DNA from: Arctic95D-9 sp035967665
GTDB taxonomy: Bacteria > Verrucomicrobiota > Verrucomicrobiia > Verrucomicrobiales > DEV007
Assembly: GCA_035967665.1 (NCBI GenBank)
Contig: JAYWLB010000124.1
Coordinates: forward strand, 47,494 to 111,493
Length of the DNA: 64,000 nucleotides
Direction: 5' to 3'
Shown piece by piece: positions 53,181 to 62,292 of this stretch (its first letter is position 1; each line of letters opens with the position of its first letter). Below the pieces are notes generated by a model, which had not been told where the DNA came from, searched no databases, and saw only the letters and a program-made list of their open reading frames with translations. A program made the translations under genes and the position numbers.

Positions 53181-53864
53181 TTACTCCAACGACTGAAAAT
53201 AGTCACGAATATCCTCTCCGAAAAAGGCGGCAACGGCGAGCAGGATAATCGTGATCGCGAGGCTGACATAGCCGACCATCAGCCCAATCGCCCCAAGCGT
53301 GTGCCCCGGAGCAGGTTGCACCGGACTGTGTCGCGCTTTCGCCAAAGCAACGTGACCGGATATGATCGCAATAGGAGCAAAAATGATCCCCAGGCTGAAA
53401 CAGGAAACGACCGTTAACACAGCCGAAACAATGGAAACGGCCCCGAAAATCGGAGAAGGCGGAAGGTCATCAAAATCATCTTCTTCCTCCTCTTTAGAAA
53501 TCCCCTCCTTTTTGGAACTGGTCCGTTTTCTCCGTCTCTCCCGCGAAGACCCCGAAGATTTTTCCCTTTCGCCGTCAGACGAATCGCCCTCGTCGTCGGG
53601 TCTTCTCTGAACGACGTCGTGTCCGACTTCGCTGGTATCGTCATATCCCTTCGGCTTCTCGGGCGGAACCGGAATATGAGTCGAGGGCACCTCCCCGCCG
53701 GCGGGTTCAGTTTTGGGGAGCGCGGCGCCGCTAAACGCAGCAAGCTCACCCGGAAAACGAATCGCGGATGAACAAATAGGACACTCTACCTCGGTTCCGA
53801 TGAAACTCTCATCGCCGGATACTTTTTGCCCACATTTGGGGCACGCCACCTTAATAACTGCCAT
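53181..53864 (-). CDS. Zinc-ribbon and DUF4190-like membrane protein
   Basis: 227 aa. A zinc ribbon of two CPxC knuckles lies at the start (CPKCGQ and CPICSS, residues 9-31). A long charged, disordered linker follows (~60-140, with RRRKR and acidic EEEEDD). At the C-terminus two helices separated by GHVALAKARHSPVQPAPG form the DUF4190 pattern (PIAIISGHVAL...IGLMVGYVSL). Function unknown; such proteins are common in this phylum as small membrane components. Confidence 0.75.
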   Translation of the reverse strand: MAVIKVACPKCGQKVSGDESFIGTEVECPICSSAIRFPGELAAFSGAALPKTEPAGGEVPSTHIPVPPEKPKGYDDTSEVGHDVVQRRPDDEGDSSDGEREKSSGSSRERRRKRTSSKKEGISKEEEEDDFDDLPPSPIFGAVSIVSAVLTVVSCFSLGIIFAPIAIISGHVALAKARHSPVQPAPGHTLGAIGLMVGYVSLAITIILLAVAAFFGEDIRDYFQSLE

Positions 53865-53996
53865 CTAATTAATTCAGAGACTCAACTCAATTTGGAAAAA
53901 GCTAATAGAAACGGGAATCACTACGTTCTGCAACCAAAATGAGCCATTGAATCTGCTTGAATTCGGTAAATGACACCAGCATGCTTAAGTAAGTCT

Positions 53997-54341
53997 ATGA
54001 AAGCACTGCTCTGTCTCTTTCTCTCTTCAGCATTCGCGGTCTCTCTAATCAGTTGCGCGACGAACTCTGAAGCAAACGCCTCTATCAAACCTTACCCGTT
54101 TGATACCTGCGCAGTGATTAACAAACCTCTCGAAGGCAAGCGAACTCTTCGGCGTGTCTACGAGGGACAGGAGGTGCTTTTTTGTTGCCACCCGTGCGTG
54201 AAAGCATTCGATGCCAATCCCGCTCCCTTTATGCCGCGAATTCACGCAGCAGCCGCAGGCGGCCCGGAACAGGCACACTTCGAAGGTGGCGCACAGGCCG
54301 CCGCGAACGCCGCCGCCGAAATGGGCCGCGACGTGCAATAG
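53997..54341 (+). CDS. Lipoprotein with TRASH-like metal-binding segment
   Basis: 114 aa from the ATG at 53997. A lipoprotein signal peptide ends in the lipobox LISC. The mature part has YPFDTCAV, then YEGQEVLFCCHPCVKAF and DPxx-like NPAPFM, the cysteine pattern of TRASH/YHS-type metal-binding domains, which sense or traffic metals such as copper. An Ala-rich tail follows. The stop codon lies inside dispersed repeat A6. Metal and role are unknown. Confidence 0.7.
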   Translation: MKALLCLFLSSAFAVSLISCATNSEANASIKPYPFDTCAVINKPLEGKRTLRRVYEGQEVLFCCHPCVKAFDANPAPFMPRIHAAAAGGPEQAHFEGGAQAAANAAAEMGRDVQ

Positions 54342-54371
54342 GGTTCCATCCACCTGCCAACAGGGTTGGAT
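54337..54371. repeat. Dispersed AACAGGG repeat, copy A6 (direct arrangement, degenerate)
   Basis: AATAGGGTT and AACAGGGTT occur 22 bp apart in the same orientation, as in copy A4, and the left unit supplies the stop codon of the preceding lipoprotein gene. Confidence 0.45.
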
Positions 54372-54442
54372 AGACGATCGGCTTACTCTTATGCCTTAAA
54401 ACAAAGTTGCGGGTGTTCAGAGGATACTGCCGCAGTTGAGGC

Positions 54443-55351
54443 TCAGCCGATCTTCAACTCCCGGCTAGGGACGCGGCCGCTTCCACGAATCGTCAGCAAT
54501 TCAGGAGATACCTCGAGTATCGCAAAAGCATTCTCGTGTTCGGTATCAACCATCCCCTGAACAGTTACGTAATGAACGCCGTTACGTTCTGCATAATTGC
54601 CGGCGTGGTTGTGCCCATTGAACCAGGCTGCGACGGTGCCGGGAAACCGATCGATGACAGCAAGAACCTCCCTGTCACTCCAGAGGTTGTGTGAGTTGTC
54701 AGGAAGAATGGGGTAATGGCAGGAAATTATGACTTTCTCGCCAGCCGCTTTCGCGGCAGCCAGCTCTCCTTCCAACCACTCCAGTTGAACCCCGCTGATC
54801 GTCCCGTTCCAGGACTTGGCGTTCTTGCGACCTTCCGCTTCGAACTCCTTCAGAATCTCGCTGGCTTCTTTAAAAACGTCAGAGTCACGCGGGTGAGCGA
54901 AAGTACTGATCTCCGTTCCATCGAGAAAAACAAACCGGAATGCGTCTTTCGAAAAGGAATGATACGGCTTTGTCATTCCCAACTTCCCGAAAACCCCGGG
55001 CTTTTTAGCATCAGTAACCGAAAAATCGTGATTCCCCGGAATCTGAAAAACGGGCGACTTCAGTTCGCTAAGCGGTTCGAGAATCCGATCAAAACTGGCG
55101 AAGTCCCTGTCAATCAAATCACCGAGATGAATCGAAAAATCGACCTCCGCCTCGTTAATGGATTTAGCGGCACTTGCGAGCTTCTCAATACTGTTCCGGT
55201 AATGACGAATCCCGCCGGGATCAGCATCAACATACTGAGCGTCGGCGATCAAACCGACCGCAAACAGAGGCGCGTCCCTCTCCCCGGCCCCGGCGGAGCC
55301 CATCGCAAGCGTTGCCGCTGAAGCGTTAATAAACCTGCGTCGTGTAATCAT
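54443..55351 (-). CDS. Tat-exported metallophosphoesterase, ADPRM-like
   Basis: 302 aa with a twin-arginine signal (ITRRRFINASAATLA). Calcineurin-type motifs in order: LIADAQYVD, HLGDLIDR, PGNHDF, ISCHYPILP and NGHNHAGNYA. The DAQ variant of the first motif and the HYVTVQGMVDTE block near the C-terminus resemble Mn-dependent ADP-ribose/CDP-alcohol diphosphatases. It follows the sialidase gene by 5 bp on the same strand, so both act in the same exported pathway; a nucleotide-sugar or diphosphate substrate is plausible but unproven. Confidence 0.82.
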   Translation of the reverse strand: MITRRRFINASAATLAMGSAGAGERDAPLFAVGLIADAQYVDADPGGIRHYRNSIEKLASAAKSINEAEVDFSIHLGDLIDRDFASFDRILEPLSELKSPVFQIPGNHDFSVTDAKKPGVFGKLGMTKPYHSFSKDAFRFVFLDGTEISTFAHPRDSDVFKEASEILKEFEAEGRKNAKSWNGTISGVQLEWLEGELAAAKAAGEKVIISCHYPILPDNSHNLWSDREVLAVIDRFPGTVAAWFNGHNHAGNYAERNGVHYVTVQGMVDTEHENAFAILEVSPELLTIRGSGRVPSRELKIG

Positions 55352-55356
55352 AAAAC

Positions 55357-57018
55357 CTAATCCTCCTCGTACAACCAGCTCACGGGAAACCGGGTCACCT
55401 GAGTCAGGTTCAGCCCTCCCCTCCTCCTGTCACCGGCACAGTGCCCGAGAAGAACATGATCGCCCACGAAGGTCATTGCCGTGTAGCAATACCAGCCATT
55501 CGGATCATCTTCGAGAGTCTTGAACCCGGTCCAGGTTTTGCCATCGTCTTTCGACAGGGCTAGAGAGAACGGCGTGCGCTTTCCTTTCAGCGACTCGTCA
55601 ATGCCATCATGATTATTCCATGCCACGAGAAGATCCCCCGTCGAAGGGATACGCTCTATTGTCGCCGGTGAAACCGGAGACTGAAGCGACGACTTCACCG
55701 GCTCCGACCACGTCTCTCCCTTATCCTCAGAAAAGGAAACCAGCTGCGCCCCCGCGTCCGAACGGATGAACATCATGACGCGACCGTCTTTCAATTCCAC
55801 CAGCCCGGGCTCCTGTGCAATGAAGCGGCTTCCGTCCGGCTTTTCCGGGGTCAAAATGGTCGTGTTACGTTTCCAGGTTTTACCGGAATCATCCGAGTAG
55901 TAACACATCGCCTCCCCTTTCCAGTTCGGCTCTTCCCACTCTTCAAGATTATGAAGCGCGACCGCCATGATGAGCCGCCCACTGTCCAACTGGATGACGC
56001 GATCATTATTGAGCACGTAATACCCGACTTCATCCGTGATACACTCGATTGGATCACTCCAGGTCTCTGCTTCGTCATTCGAAATTCTCATGACCGGCCG
56101 GCAGTCGAGGAGCGAATTCTTTCGGGCATAAAAAAGCCCGATCGAACCATCCTGCAATCGCAGCAGCGACACTGACATGTCATTAAAACCACCGCTCTGC
56201 GGCACGACAACCACATCATCTTTCGTCCACGTTTTCCCGCCATCGGATGAATACCGCCCCGCGAGATGTCCCGCGGCGTGATCACTTCCGCCTCCGGTGA
56301 AATGCGTGTAGACAAATAGAATCCGCCCGTCCTTCAGCTGAATAAAATCCCCTTCGCTGTTCCTCGCATTCCCCGGACCGGGAGGAAGAAGCCGGTTCTT
56401 TTCAACCCCGCTGATCTCTTTAACCTGATACGGCGGATCAAGCGGAATCACAAACTCATCAGCAAGATTCCCCGAGGCGCTGAAGTTCTGCACTTTCATT
56501 TTCGCCCGCCCCGGCATAAAACCAATTTCCCCGACAGCATTCGCATGAATGATTCGCTCATGAACAAGCTTCCCATCGATCAGGAAACGCAACGTCCCGC
56601 CTTTCCTGACGGCTTCAAAAAGGAACAATTTTCCGTCAGTCATGAATGCCTCCGGCTCACCGATCGGAGTGCCTTTTGCATCGTCGAAAAGCGCGCCGGT
56701 CAGGAAAATTTTGCCGTGGCCACCTTCAAAACCGAAGTAACTGCCACCCATCTTAAAAACAGCGGCGGAACGATCCATTTTCTCCAGAGCCAACTCCGCA
56801 CGCACCGCAAAGTCACCGGGACCGACCTGCTTTCCGGCGATCAGTTTCGAGCCGGCTCCCTCCGCTACGAGGAAACCATCGACGGCTTCCCATTCCCCGC
56901 TGGCCTCCGCGATAACGACCTGTTTTCCCTCTTTGAGAAATTCCACCTCTGAAGCCACCGCTTTCGCCCCCCAGCCAGACACCGTGCCGAATATCGAAAG
57001 TAGCAACCCGAGTTTCAT
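55357..57018 (-). CDS. Exported sialidase-like (BNR) protein
   Basis: 553 aa with a signal peptide (first ~22 residues). Residues ~25-190 form a beta-sandwich-like region (VGEIGFMPGRAKMKVQNFSASG) resembling a concanavalin-type domain. The rest is a six-bladed-propeller-like domain with five Asp-box signatures (SSDGGKTW, SNDEAETW, SDDSGKTW, SEDKGETW, SKDDGKTW). It resembles exo-alpha-sialidase (GH33-type) proteins; the arginine triad and Tyr/Glu pair cannot be assigned with confidence. Operon with the ADPRM-like gene. Confidence 0.82.
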   Translation of the reverse strand: MKLGLLLSIFGTVSGWGAKAVASEVEFLKEGKQVVIAEASGEWEAVDGFLVAEGAGSKLIAGKQVGPGDFAVRAELALEKMDRSAAVFKMGGSYFGFEGGHGKIFLTGALFDDAKGTPIGEPEAFMTDGKLFLFEAVRKGGTLRFLIDGKLVHERIIHANAVGEIGFMPGRAKMKVQNFSASGNLADEFVIPLDPPYQVKEISGVEKNRLLPPGPGNARNSEGDFIQLKDGRILFVYTHFTGGGSDHAAGHLAGRYSSDGGKTWTKDDVVVVPQSGGFNDMSVSLLRLQDGSIGLFYARKNSLLDCRPVMRISNDEAETWSDPIECITDEVGYYVLNNDRVIQLDSGRLIMAVALHNLEEWEEPNWKGEAMCYYSDDSGKTWKRNTTILTPEKPDGSRFIAQEPGLVELKDGRVMMFIRSDAGAQLVSFSEDKGETWSEPVKSSLQSPVSPATIERIPSTGDLLVAWNNHDGIDESLKGKRTPFSLALSKDDGKTWTGFKTLEDDPNGWYCYTAMTFVGDHVLLGHCAGDRRRGGLNLTQVTRFPVSWLYEED

Positions 57019-57137
57019 ATCGCCTCAGATTCCCGATTGAGAGCAGGAAGGTCAAGAATACAGCTTACGGGAATACGGGAACAGATGCCGTTGATCCGCC
57101 ATTGTTCGAATCAAATCGCAAAGATAGCTTTCCCCTT

Positions 57138-59063
57138 ATGACTCAGCTGCTTTCAGCTACAACGGGGATCCTGTTTTTGCTCGCGGCCCATCCAGTGGCG
57201 GGAAAGGAATTGCCGTGGACGTTTCGCCCACTCGCGGAAGTCGATTCACTCCCCGCAGTGAAGGAGACAACATGGCCGAAGCGTCGTATTGATTACTTCA
57301 TTCTTCACAGACTCGAAGCCGAAGGACTCAAACCATCTCCTCAAGCTGATGCAAGGACCCTTTCGAGACGACTCAGCTTTGACCTGACCGGCCTTCCCCC
57401 GAAGGCAACTTCCGCGAGCACCGAAGAACAAATTGAAGCAGCCCTATCAAACCCACAATACGGCGAACGCTGGGCCCGCCACTGGCTCGACCTCGCACGA
57501 TACACGGACACGACTGCATCCTGGTTAAACTCAACCGCCGGAGCCTACCGTTACCGCGACTGGGTCGTGCAGGCATTCAATGAGGACATGCCCTATCCCG
57601 AGTTTGTGAAGCGCCAACTCGCTACCGACATGATGCCCGAAACCGGTCCCGAAGATTCTGTCGCGCTCGGCTTTCTCGGTCTCAGTCCCACTTATTGGAA
57701 AGAACTCCAACTGCCCCCTGAGATCATCAAAACAACCGTCGCCGACGAATGGGAGGAGCGGGTCGATGTCCTCGGGCGAACCTTTCTCGGACTCACTCTC
57801 GCCTGCGCCCGCTGCCACGATCACAAAACAGATCCCGTTTCCGCCGCCGACTACTACGCATTGGCCGGCGTCTTTGCGAGCGTCAAAATCTCAGACCGGC
57901 CAATGATGAGCGAAGACCTCTGGGTCCCCGTAAAATCGGCACGCGAAAAAGTCGCCGGAATTGAAAAGAAAATCGCGGCGCTGAAAAAGAAGAAGCCGAA
58001 ACCGGATGACCTCGACGAGCAGCTCGCCGCCCTCACTGCAGATATCGACTCCCTTAAAAAAGCCACTCCACACTACGACATGCCGACTGCGAATGGAGTC
58101 GTCGAAGCGGCCCTTTTCGTTAAACCAAAGGAGAAAGGCCACGGCACCGACCTTGATTTTCAGATGGGAAAAGCCCGCGACCTTGAACTCCAGAAACGCG
58201 GCAACCCGAACGATGTCGGAGGAGTAATTCCCCGCCGCTTCCTCTCAATCTTTCCAACCGAATCGGGCGAACCGAGACAATTTACCAAAGGCAGCGGACG
58301 ACTCGAACTGGCCGAGGCAATGATCGAAGATGCCGAACCGCTTTTCGCCCGTGTCATCGTCAACCGCGTCTGGAAGCAACATTTCGGACGCGGCCTCGTC
58401 GATACCCCGAGCGACCTCGGAAAGATGGGCGACAAACCAACCCACCCGGAGCTGCTCGACGATCTCGCAGGACAATTCATCAGGAATGGCTGGTCGCTGA
58501 AATGGCTCCATCGCGAGATTTTGAATTCCGCAACCTGGCAGCAATCCTCAATCGCCCCCGAATCCGAACAGCTCGATCCTGACAATGAACTCTATTCGCG
58601 GATGACTCGCCGCAAGCTCGACGTCGAATCGTGGCGCGACTCTCTTTTAACAGTGTCAGGAGAACTGGATGAGACCATCGGCGGCGAACCACTCGACCTC
58701 TCTGATGAGAAAAATGTTCGCCGCACACTCTACGGCAAGATCGATCGCCGCAATTTGAACAAAATGCTGCAAGTCCACGACTTCCCCGATCCAGCCGCAC
58801 ACAGCCCGAAACGGGACGAAACAATCTCCCCTCTCCAGTCCCTCTTCGCGATCAACAGCCCCTTTGTAAAATCCCGTGCGGCCGAAGTAGCGGCTCAACT
58901 GAAAAACGAAACAAACATAGTCGACCGCGCCTACGAACGGCTCTTTCAACGCGAGCCCACGGCAATGGAGCGGGAGGCTGGAACGCAATTTTTGAAACAG
59001 GCGAACCTCGCCGAATACGCGCAGGTCTTACTCGCGAGTAACGAATTTCTTTTTGTGGATTAG
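57138..59063 (+). CDS. PSCyt2(DUF1549)-PSD1(DUF1553) exported protein, module 2
   Basis: 641 aa from the ATG at 57138, which gives a signal peptide ending ...HPVAG. PSCyt2: RLSFDLTGLPP, NPQYGERWARHWLDLARYTDT, and CARCHDHKTDP (CxxCH). PSD1: EPLFARVIVNRVWKQHFGRG, RNGWSLKWLHREILNSATWQQ. It lacks the N-terminal PSCyt1 domain of the gene at 17613. The matching DUF1501 gene starts 4 bp after its stop. Function unknown. Confidence 0.92.
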   Translation: MTQLLSATTGILFLLAAHPVAGKELPWTFRPLAEVDSLPAVKETTWPKRRIDYFILHRLEAEGLKPSPQADARTLSRRLSFDLTGLPPKATSASTEEQIEAALSNPQYGERWARHWLDLARYTDTTASWLNSTAGAYRYRDWVVQAFNEDMPYPEFVKRQLATDMMPETGPEDSVALGFLGLSPTYWKELQLPPEIIKTTVADEWEERVDVLGRTFLGLTLACARCHDHKTDPVSAADYYALAGVFASVKISDRPMMSEDLWVPVKSAREKVAGIEKKIAALKKKKPKPDDLDEQLAALTADIDSLKKATPHYDMPTANGVVEAALFVKPKEKGHGTDLDFQMGKARDLELQKRGNPNDVGGVIPRRFLSIFPTESGEPRQFTKGSGRLELAEAMIEDAEPLFARVIVNRVWKQHFGRGLVDTPSDLGKMGDKPTHPELLDDLAGQFIRNGWSLKWLHREILNSATWQQSSIAPESEQLDPDNELYSRMTRRKLDVESWRDSLLTVSGELDETIGGEPLDLSDEKNVRRTLYGKIDRRNLNKMLQVHDFPDPAAHSPKRDETISPLQSLFAINSPFVKSRAAEVAAQLKNETNIVDRAYERLFQREPTAMEREAGTQFLKQANLAEYAQVLLASNEFLFVD

Positions 59064-59066
59064 CCA

Positions 59067-60434
59067 ATGATCACCCCGAATCCCATAACACGCCGCAGCG
59101 CTCTCGCCTCCCTCGGAGGAGGTCTCGGCTCGCTCGGCATGATCTCCGCTCTGGGGAACAACGGAGGCATTCTAACAAAGCCTCATTTCGCACCGCGCGC
59201 GAAGCGGGTAATCCATCTCTTCATGAATGGCGGCCCTTTCGGCCCCGACTTTTTCGATCCCAAACCGGCTCTTACCAAATACGCCGGGCAACGCCCTGAA
59301 GGGGCTGACTTGCGCACCGAGCGACCCACTGGCGGCCTCATGGAAGTGCCCTACCAGTTCAGTCATCATGGAAAAAGCGGACTTCCCGTCAGTGAGCTTT
59401 TACCAATGACGGCGAAACACGCCGACAACCTTTGTATTTTAAAATCCTGCTACACGGACAATCCCAATCACGGGCCCGCCCTGCTCCTGATGAACAACGG
59501 CACGATGACGCCGCGGGTTCCCAGCATGGGCGCCTGGACCTCCTACGGTCTCGGCAATGAAAGTCAGGATCTGCCCGGATATGTCGTACTCTGCCCCGGA
59601 AAACCGGTCCGCTTTTCCATCCTCTGGAACAACGCGTTTCTCCCCGCCAAACACGCCGGACTCTACATCAATCACTCCAATCTCGATCCGAAATCGATGA
59701 TCCCCTGGCTGCGCGATCCGGACGAAAACCCGGGAGGCCAACGGAAGCGACTCGACCTCCTCCAGCTTCTCAATCAGCACCATTCAAAAGTTCGTGGCGG
59801 CAATGACCTCCAACTCGAGGGGCGCATCGAAGCGATGGAAACCGCCTACCGGATGCAGTCATCGGCGCACGACGCTTTTGATCTGAATCAGGAGAATGCG
59901 AAAACCCGCGAGGCCTACGGAGAGGGGCATTTTGCCAACGGCTGCCTCCTCGCACGACGCATGGCCGAACGCGGCGTCCGCTTCACTCAGGTCTACTACG
60001 GAAACGGGCAACCATGGGATACCCACAGCGGACACGACAAAAAAACACGTGCCCTCGCCAAAGATATCGACCAACCAATTGCCGCCCTCCTCGAAGATTT
60101 AAAGCAACGCGGCATGCTCGAAGACACCCTCGTCGTCTGGGGCGGCGAATTCGGTCGCACCCCCGTTAGCGAAAACGCGGATGGACGCGACCACAACCCT
60201 CATGGCTTTTGCATGTGGATGGCCGGCGGCGGAGTCAAAGGCGGTTACGCTCACGGAGCGAGCGACGAATTTGGATTCAAAGCAGTCGATAAGCCGATGC
60301 ACGTTCACGACATCCACGCCACGATCCTGCATCTCCTCGGCGTCGATCACGAACGACTCACTTTCGAACACGCCGGTCGCGACTACCGCCTAACCGATGT
60401 GCACGGAAACGTTGCCACAGACATTCTCGCTTAA
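59067..60434 (+). CDS. DUF1501 protein, Tat-exported, module 2
   Basis: 455 aa. Twin-arginine signal TRRSALASLGGG (R9-R10). Family blocks: HFAPRAKRVIHLFMNGGP, FFDPKPAL, WGGEFGRTP, GRDHNPHGFCMWMAGGGVKGG and the end HAGRDYRLTDVHGNVATDIL. It starts 4 bp after the PSD1 gene and ends 1 bp before the next PSD1 gene, so four genes from 57138 to 63712 form one transcript. Confidence 0.92.
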   Translation: MITPNPITRRSALASLGGGLGSLGMISALGNNGGILTKPHFAPRAKRVIHLFMNGGPFGPDFFDPKPALTKYAGQRPEGADLRTERPTGGLMEVPYQFSHHGKSGLPVSELLPMTAKHADNLCILKSCYTDNPNHGPALLLMNNGTMTPRVPSMGAWTSYGLGNESQDLPGYVVLCPGKPVRFSILWNNAFLPAKHAGLYINHSNLDPKSMIPWLRDPDENPGGQRKRLDLLQLLNQHHSKVRGGNDLQLEGRIEAMETAYRMQSSAHDAFDLNQENAKTREAYGEGHFANGCLLARRMAERGVRFTQVYYGNGQPWDTHSGHDKKTRALAKDIDQPIAALLEDLKQRGMLEDTLVVWGGEFGRTPVSENADGRDHNPHGFCMWMAGGGVKGGYAHGASDEFGFKAVDKPMHVHDIHATILHLLGVDHERLTFEHAGRDYRLTDVHGNVATDILA

Positions 60435-60435
60435 A

Positions 60436-62292
60436 ATGAAAACCGGACACTTCATAGCGACAACGATCCTCGCGGTTGGGTTATTCGCCCCGGTGATGGC
60501 GGACGATCACTGGGCCTACCAGCCAATCCAGAATCCGGCACCTCCCGCCTCCGGGGCCGGCAACCCGATCGACGCATTTGTCCTCGCGAAACTGGAAGAA
60601 TCAAATTTCGAACCTTCGCCCGAAGCACCCCCGCATATTCTCCTGCGCCGCGTTCACCTCGACCTGACCGGCCTGCCACCGACACAGGAAGAAATGACCG
60701 CGTTTCAAAAAGCGTGGAAAACCGATCCACAATCAGCCTGGGCAGAAAAAGTCGATGCACTTCTCGCCTCACCCCACTACGGCGAACAATGGGCGAAACA
60801 CTGGCTCGACATTGCGCGCTACGCGGAGAGCGACGGCTACCTTGGCGACACCCTTCGCCACTGGGCATGGATCTATCGGGACTGGGTCATCAACTCGATT
60901 AACAGCGATCAGCCATTCGACCAGTTCTCGATCGAACAACTTGCCGGGGATCTTTTACCAAACGCCTCACAAAGCCAGAAGATTGCGACAGGATTTCATC
61001 GCAACAATCTCAAAAACACTGAAGCAGGTCTCGACAAGGAACTCGCCCGGACCAAACAAGTCGTCGACCGCGCCGCGACAACAGGAAACGCCTGGCTCGG
61101 CCTCACGATGGCCTGTGCCGAATGCCACGACCACAAACATGACGCGATTTCGCACGAGGAGTTTTTCCAATTTTACGCTTTCTTCAACAATACGAAAGAC
61201 TCTGACATAACAGTCAAGTTAGACAAAGAATGGCCCATCACGACGATTGAGAAAAAGAAAGACGAGAAGGAACCATCGAAGCCAACACCGAAAGCGCAGG
61301 CGCTTTCAATTCTACCCGAAAAAGAGTGGCGCAAGACACACGTTCACATTCGCGGCGACTACACCCGCCACGGTGAGGAAGTGACTCCAGGAGTTCCCGC
61401 TGCGATGCACCCGATCACGATCAAAGAGGGCGAACCGGCCCGCCTCGCGCTTGCGAAGTGGCTTTTTGCAGATGACAACCCGCTTACCCCGCGGGTCACC
61501 GTGAACCAAATCTGGCAGAAGCTCTTCGGAACAGGAATCGTCGCAACACCTGATGATTTTGGAACTCACGGCGCGCGCCCCACGCACCCGCTTCTCCTCG
61601 ACTGGCTCGCGACGAAATTTCGCGATTCCGGCTGGAGCCGCAAAAAGCTCATTCGCGAAATTGTGATGTCGTCCACCTACCGGCAATCTTCGACTAACAC
61701 ATATCCAGATCGCCCCAACGATCTCCTTTGGAGACAAAACAGCGTCCGCGTCAATGCGGAAACGGTGCGCGACATCCACCTCGTCGCGAGCGGGCTTTTC
61801 ACACCAACGGTGGGAGGCCCCTCCGTGCATCCACCCCTGCCCTCATTCGTCAGCGACGTCGGTCGAAGCGTGAAATGGCCCGAAAGCACCGGCCCCAACC
61901 GCTACCGCCGCGGCATGTATATTTTCCTGAAGCGAACCGTGCTTTACCCCATGCTCACCGCGTTTGACGCACCGGACACAAGTTCGTCCTGCAGCCGGCG
62001 CGAAGTCACGAACACTCCGATGCAGGCGTTGACTCTCCTCAATGATCCCGTCTTCTTCGAATGCGCCGAAGCGCTCGGAAAAGAACTGCACGAAAAACAC
62101 GGCGACAACGCGGACGCGGCAATCACTGATACCTTTCAGCGCTGCCTCAATCGCAAGCCCGCCCCCGGTGAGCTCGCGACCCTGTCCTCCGCTCACTACG
62201 ACCTTCTCGACGAATCAAAAAATCCGGAACTGGCGATGATCGCGACGACGCGGATCATCATGAACTTAAACGAATTTATTACCCGTGATTAA
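60436..62292 (+). CDS. PSCyt2(DUF1549)-PSD1(DUF1553) exported protein, module 3
   Basis: 618 aa from the ATG at 60436 (signal MKTGHFIATTILAVGLFAPVMA). PSCyt2: RRVHLDLTGLPPTQEE, SPHYGEQWAKHWLDIARYAES, and CAECHDHKHDA (CxxCH). PSD1: NPLTPRVTVNQIWQKLFGTG, DSGWSRKKLIREIVMSSTYRQS. Its stop overlaps the start of the following DUF1501 gene. It differs clearly from module 2, so this is not a recent copy. Confidence 0.92.
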   Translation: MKTGHFIATTILAVGLFAPVMADDHWAYQPIQNPAPPASGAGNPIDAFVLAKLEESNFEPSPEAPPHILLRRVHLDLTGLPPTQEEMTAFQKAWKTDPQSAWAEKVDALLASPHYGEQWAKHWLDIARYAESDGYLGDTLRHWAWIYRDWVINSINSDQPFDQFSIEQLAGDLLPNASQSQKIATGFHRNNLKNTEAGLDKELARTKQVVDRAATTGNAWLGLTMACAECHDHKHDAISHEEFFQFYAFFNNTKDSDITVKLDKEWPITTIEKKKDEKEPSKPTPKAQALSILPEKEWRKTHVHIRGDYTRHGEEVTPGVPAAMHPITIKEGEPARLALAKWLFADDNPLTPRVTVNQIWQKLFGTGIVATPDDFGTHGARPTHPLLLDWLATKFRDSGWSRKKLIREIVMSSTYRQSSTNTYPDRPNDLLWRQNSVRVNAETVRDIHLVASGLFTPTVGGPSVHPPLPSFVSDVGRSVKWPESTGPNRYRRGMYIFLKRTVLYPMLTAFDAPDTSSSCSRREVTNTPMQALTLLNDPVFFECAEALGKELHEKHGDNADAAITDTFQRCLNRKPAPGELATLSSAHYDLLDESKNPELAMIATTRIIMNLNEFITRD

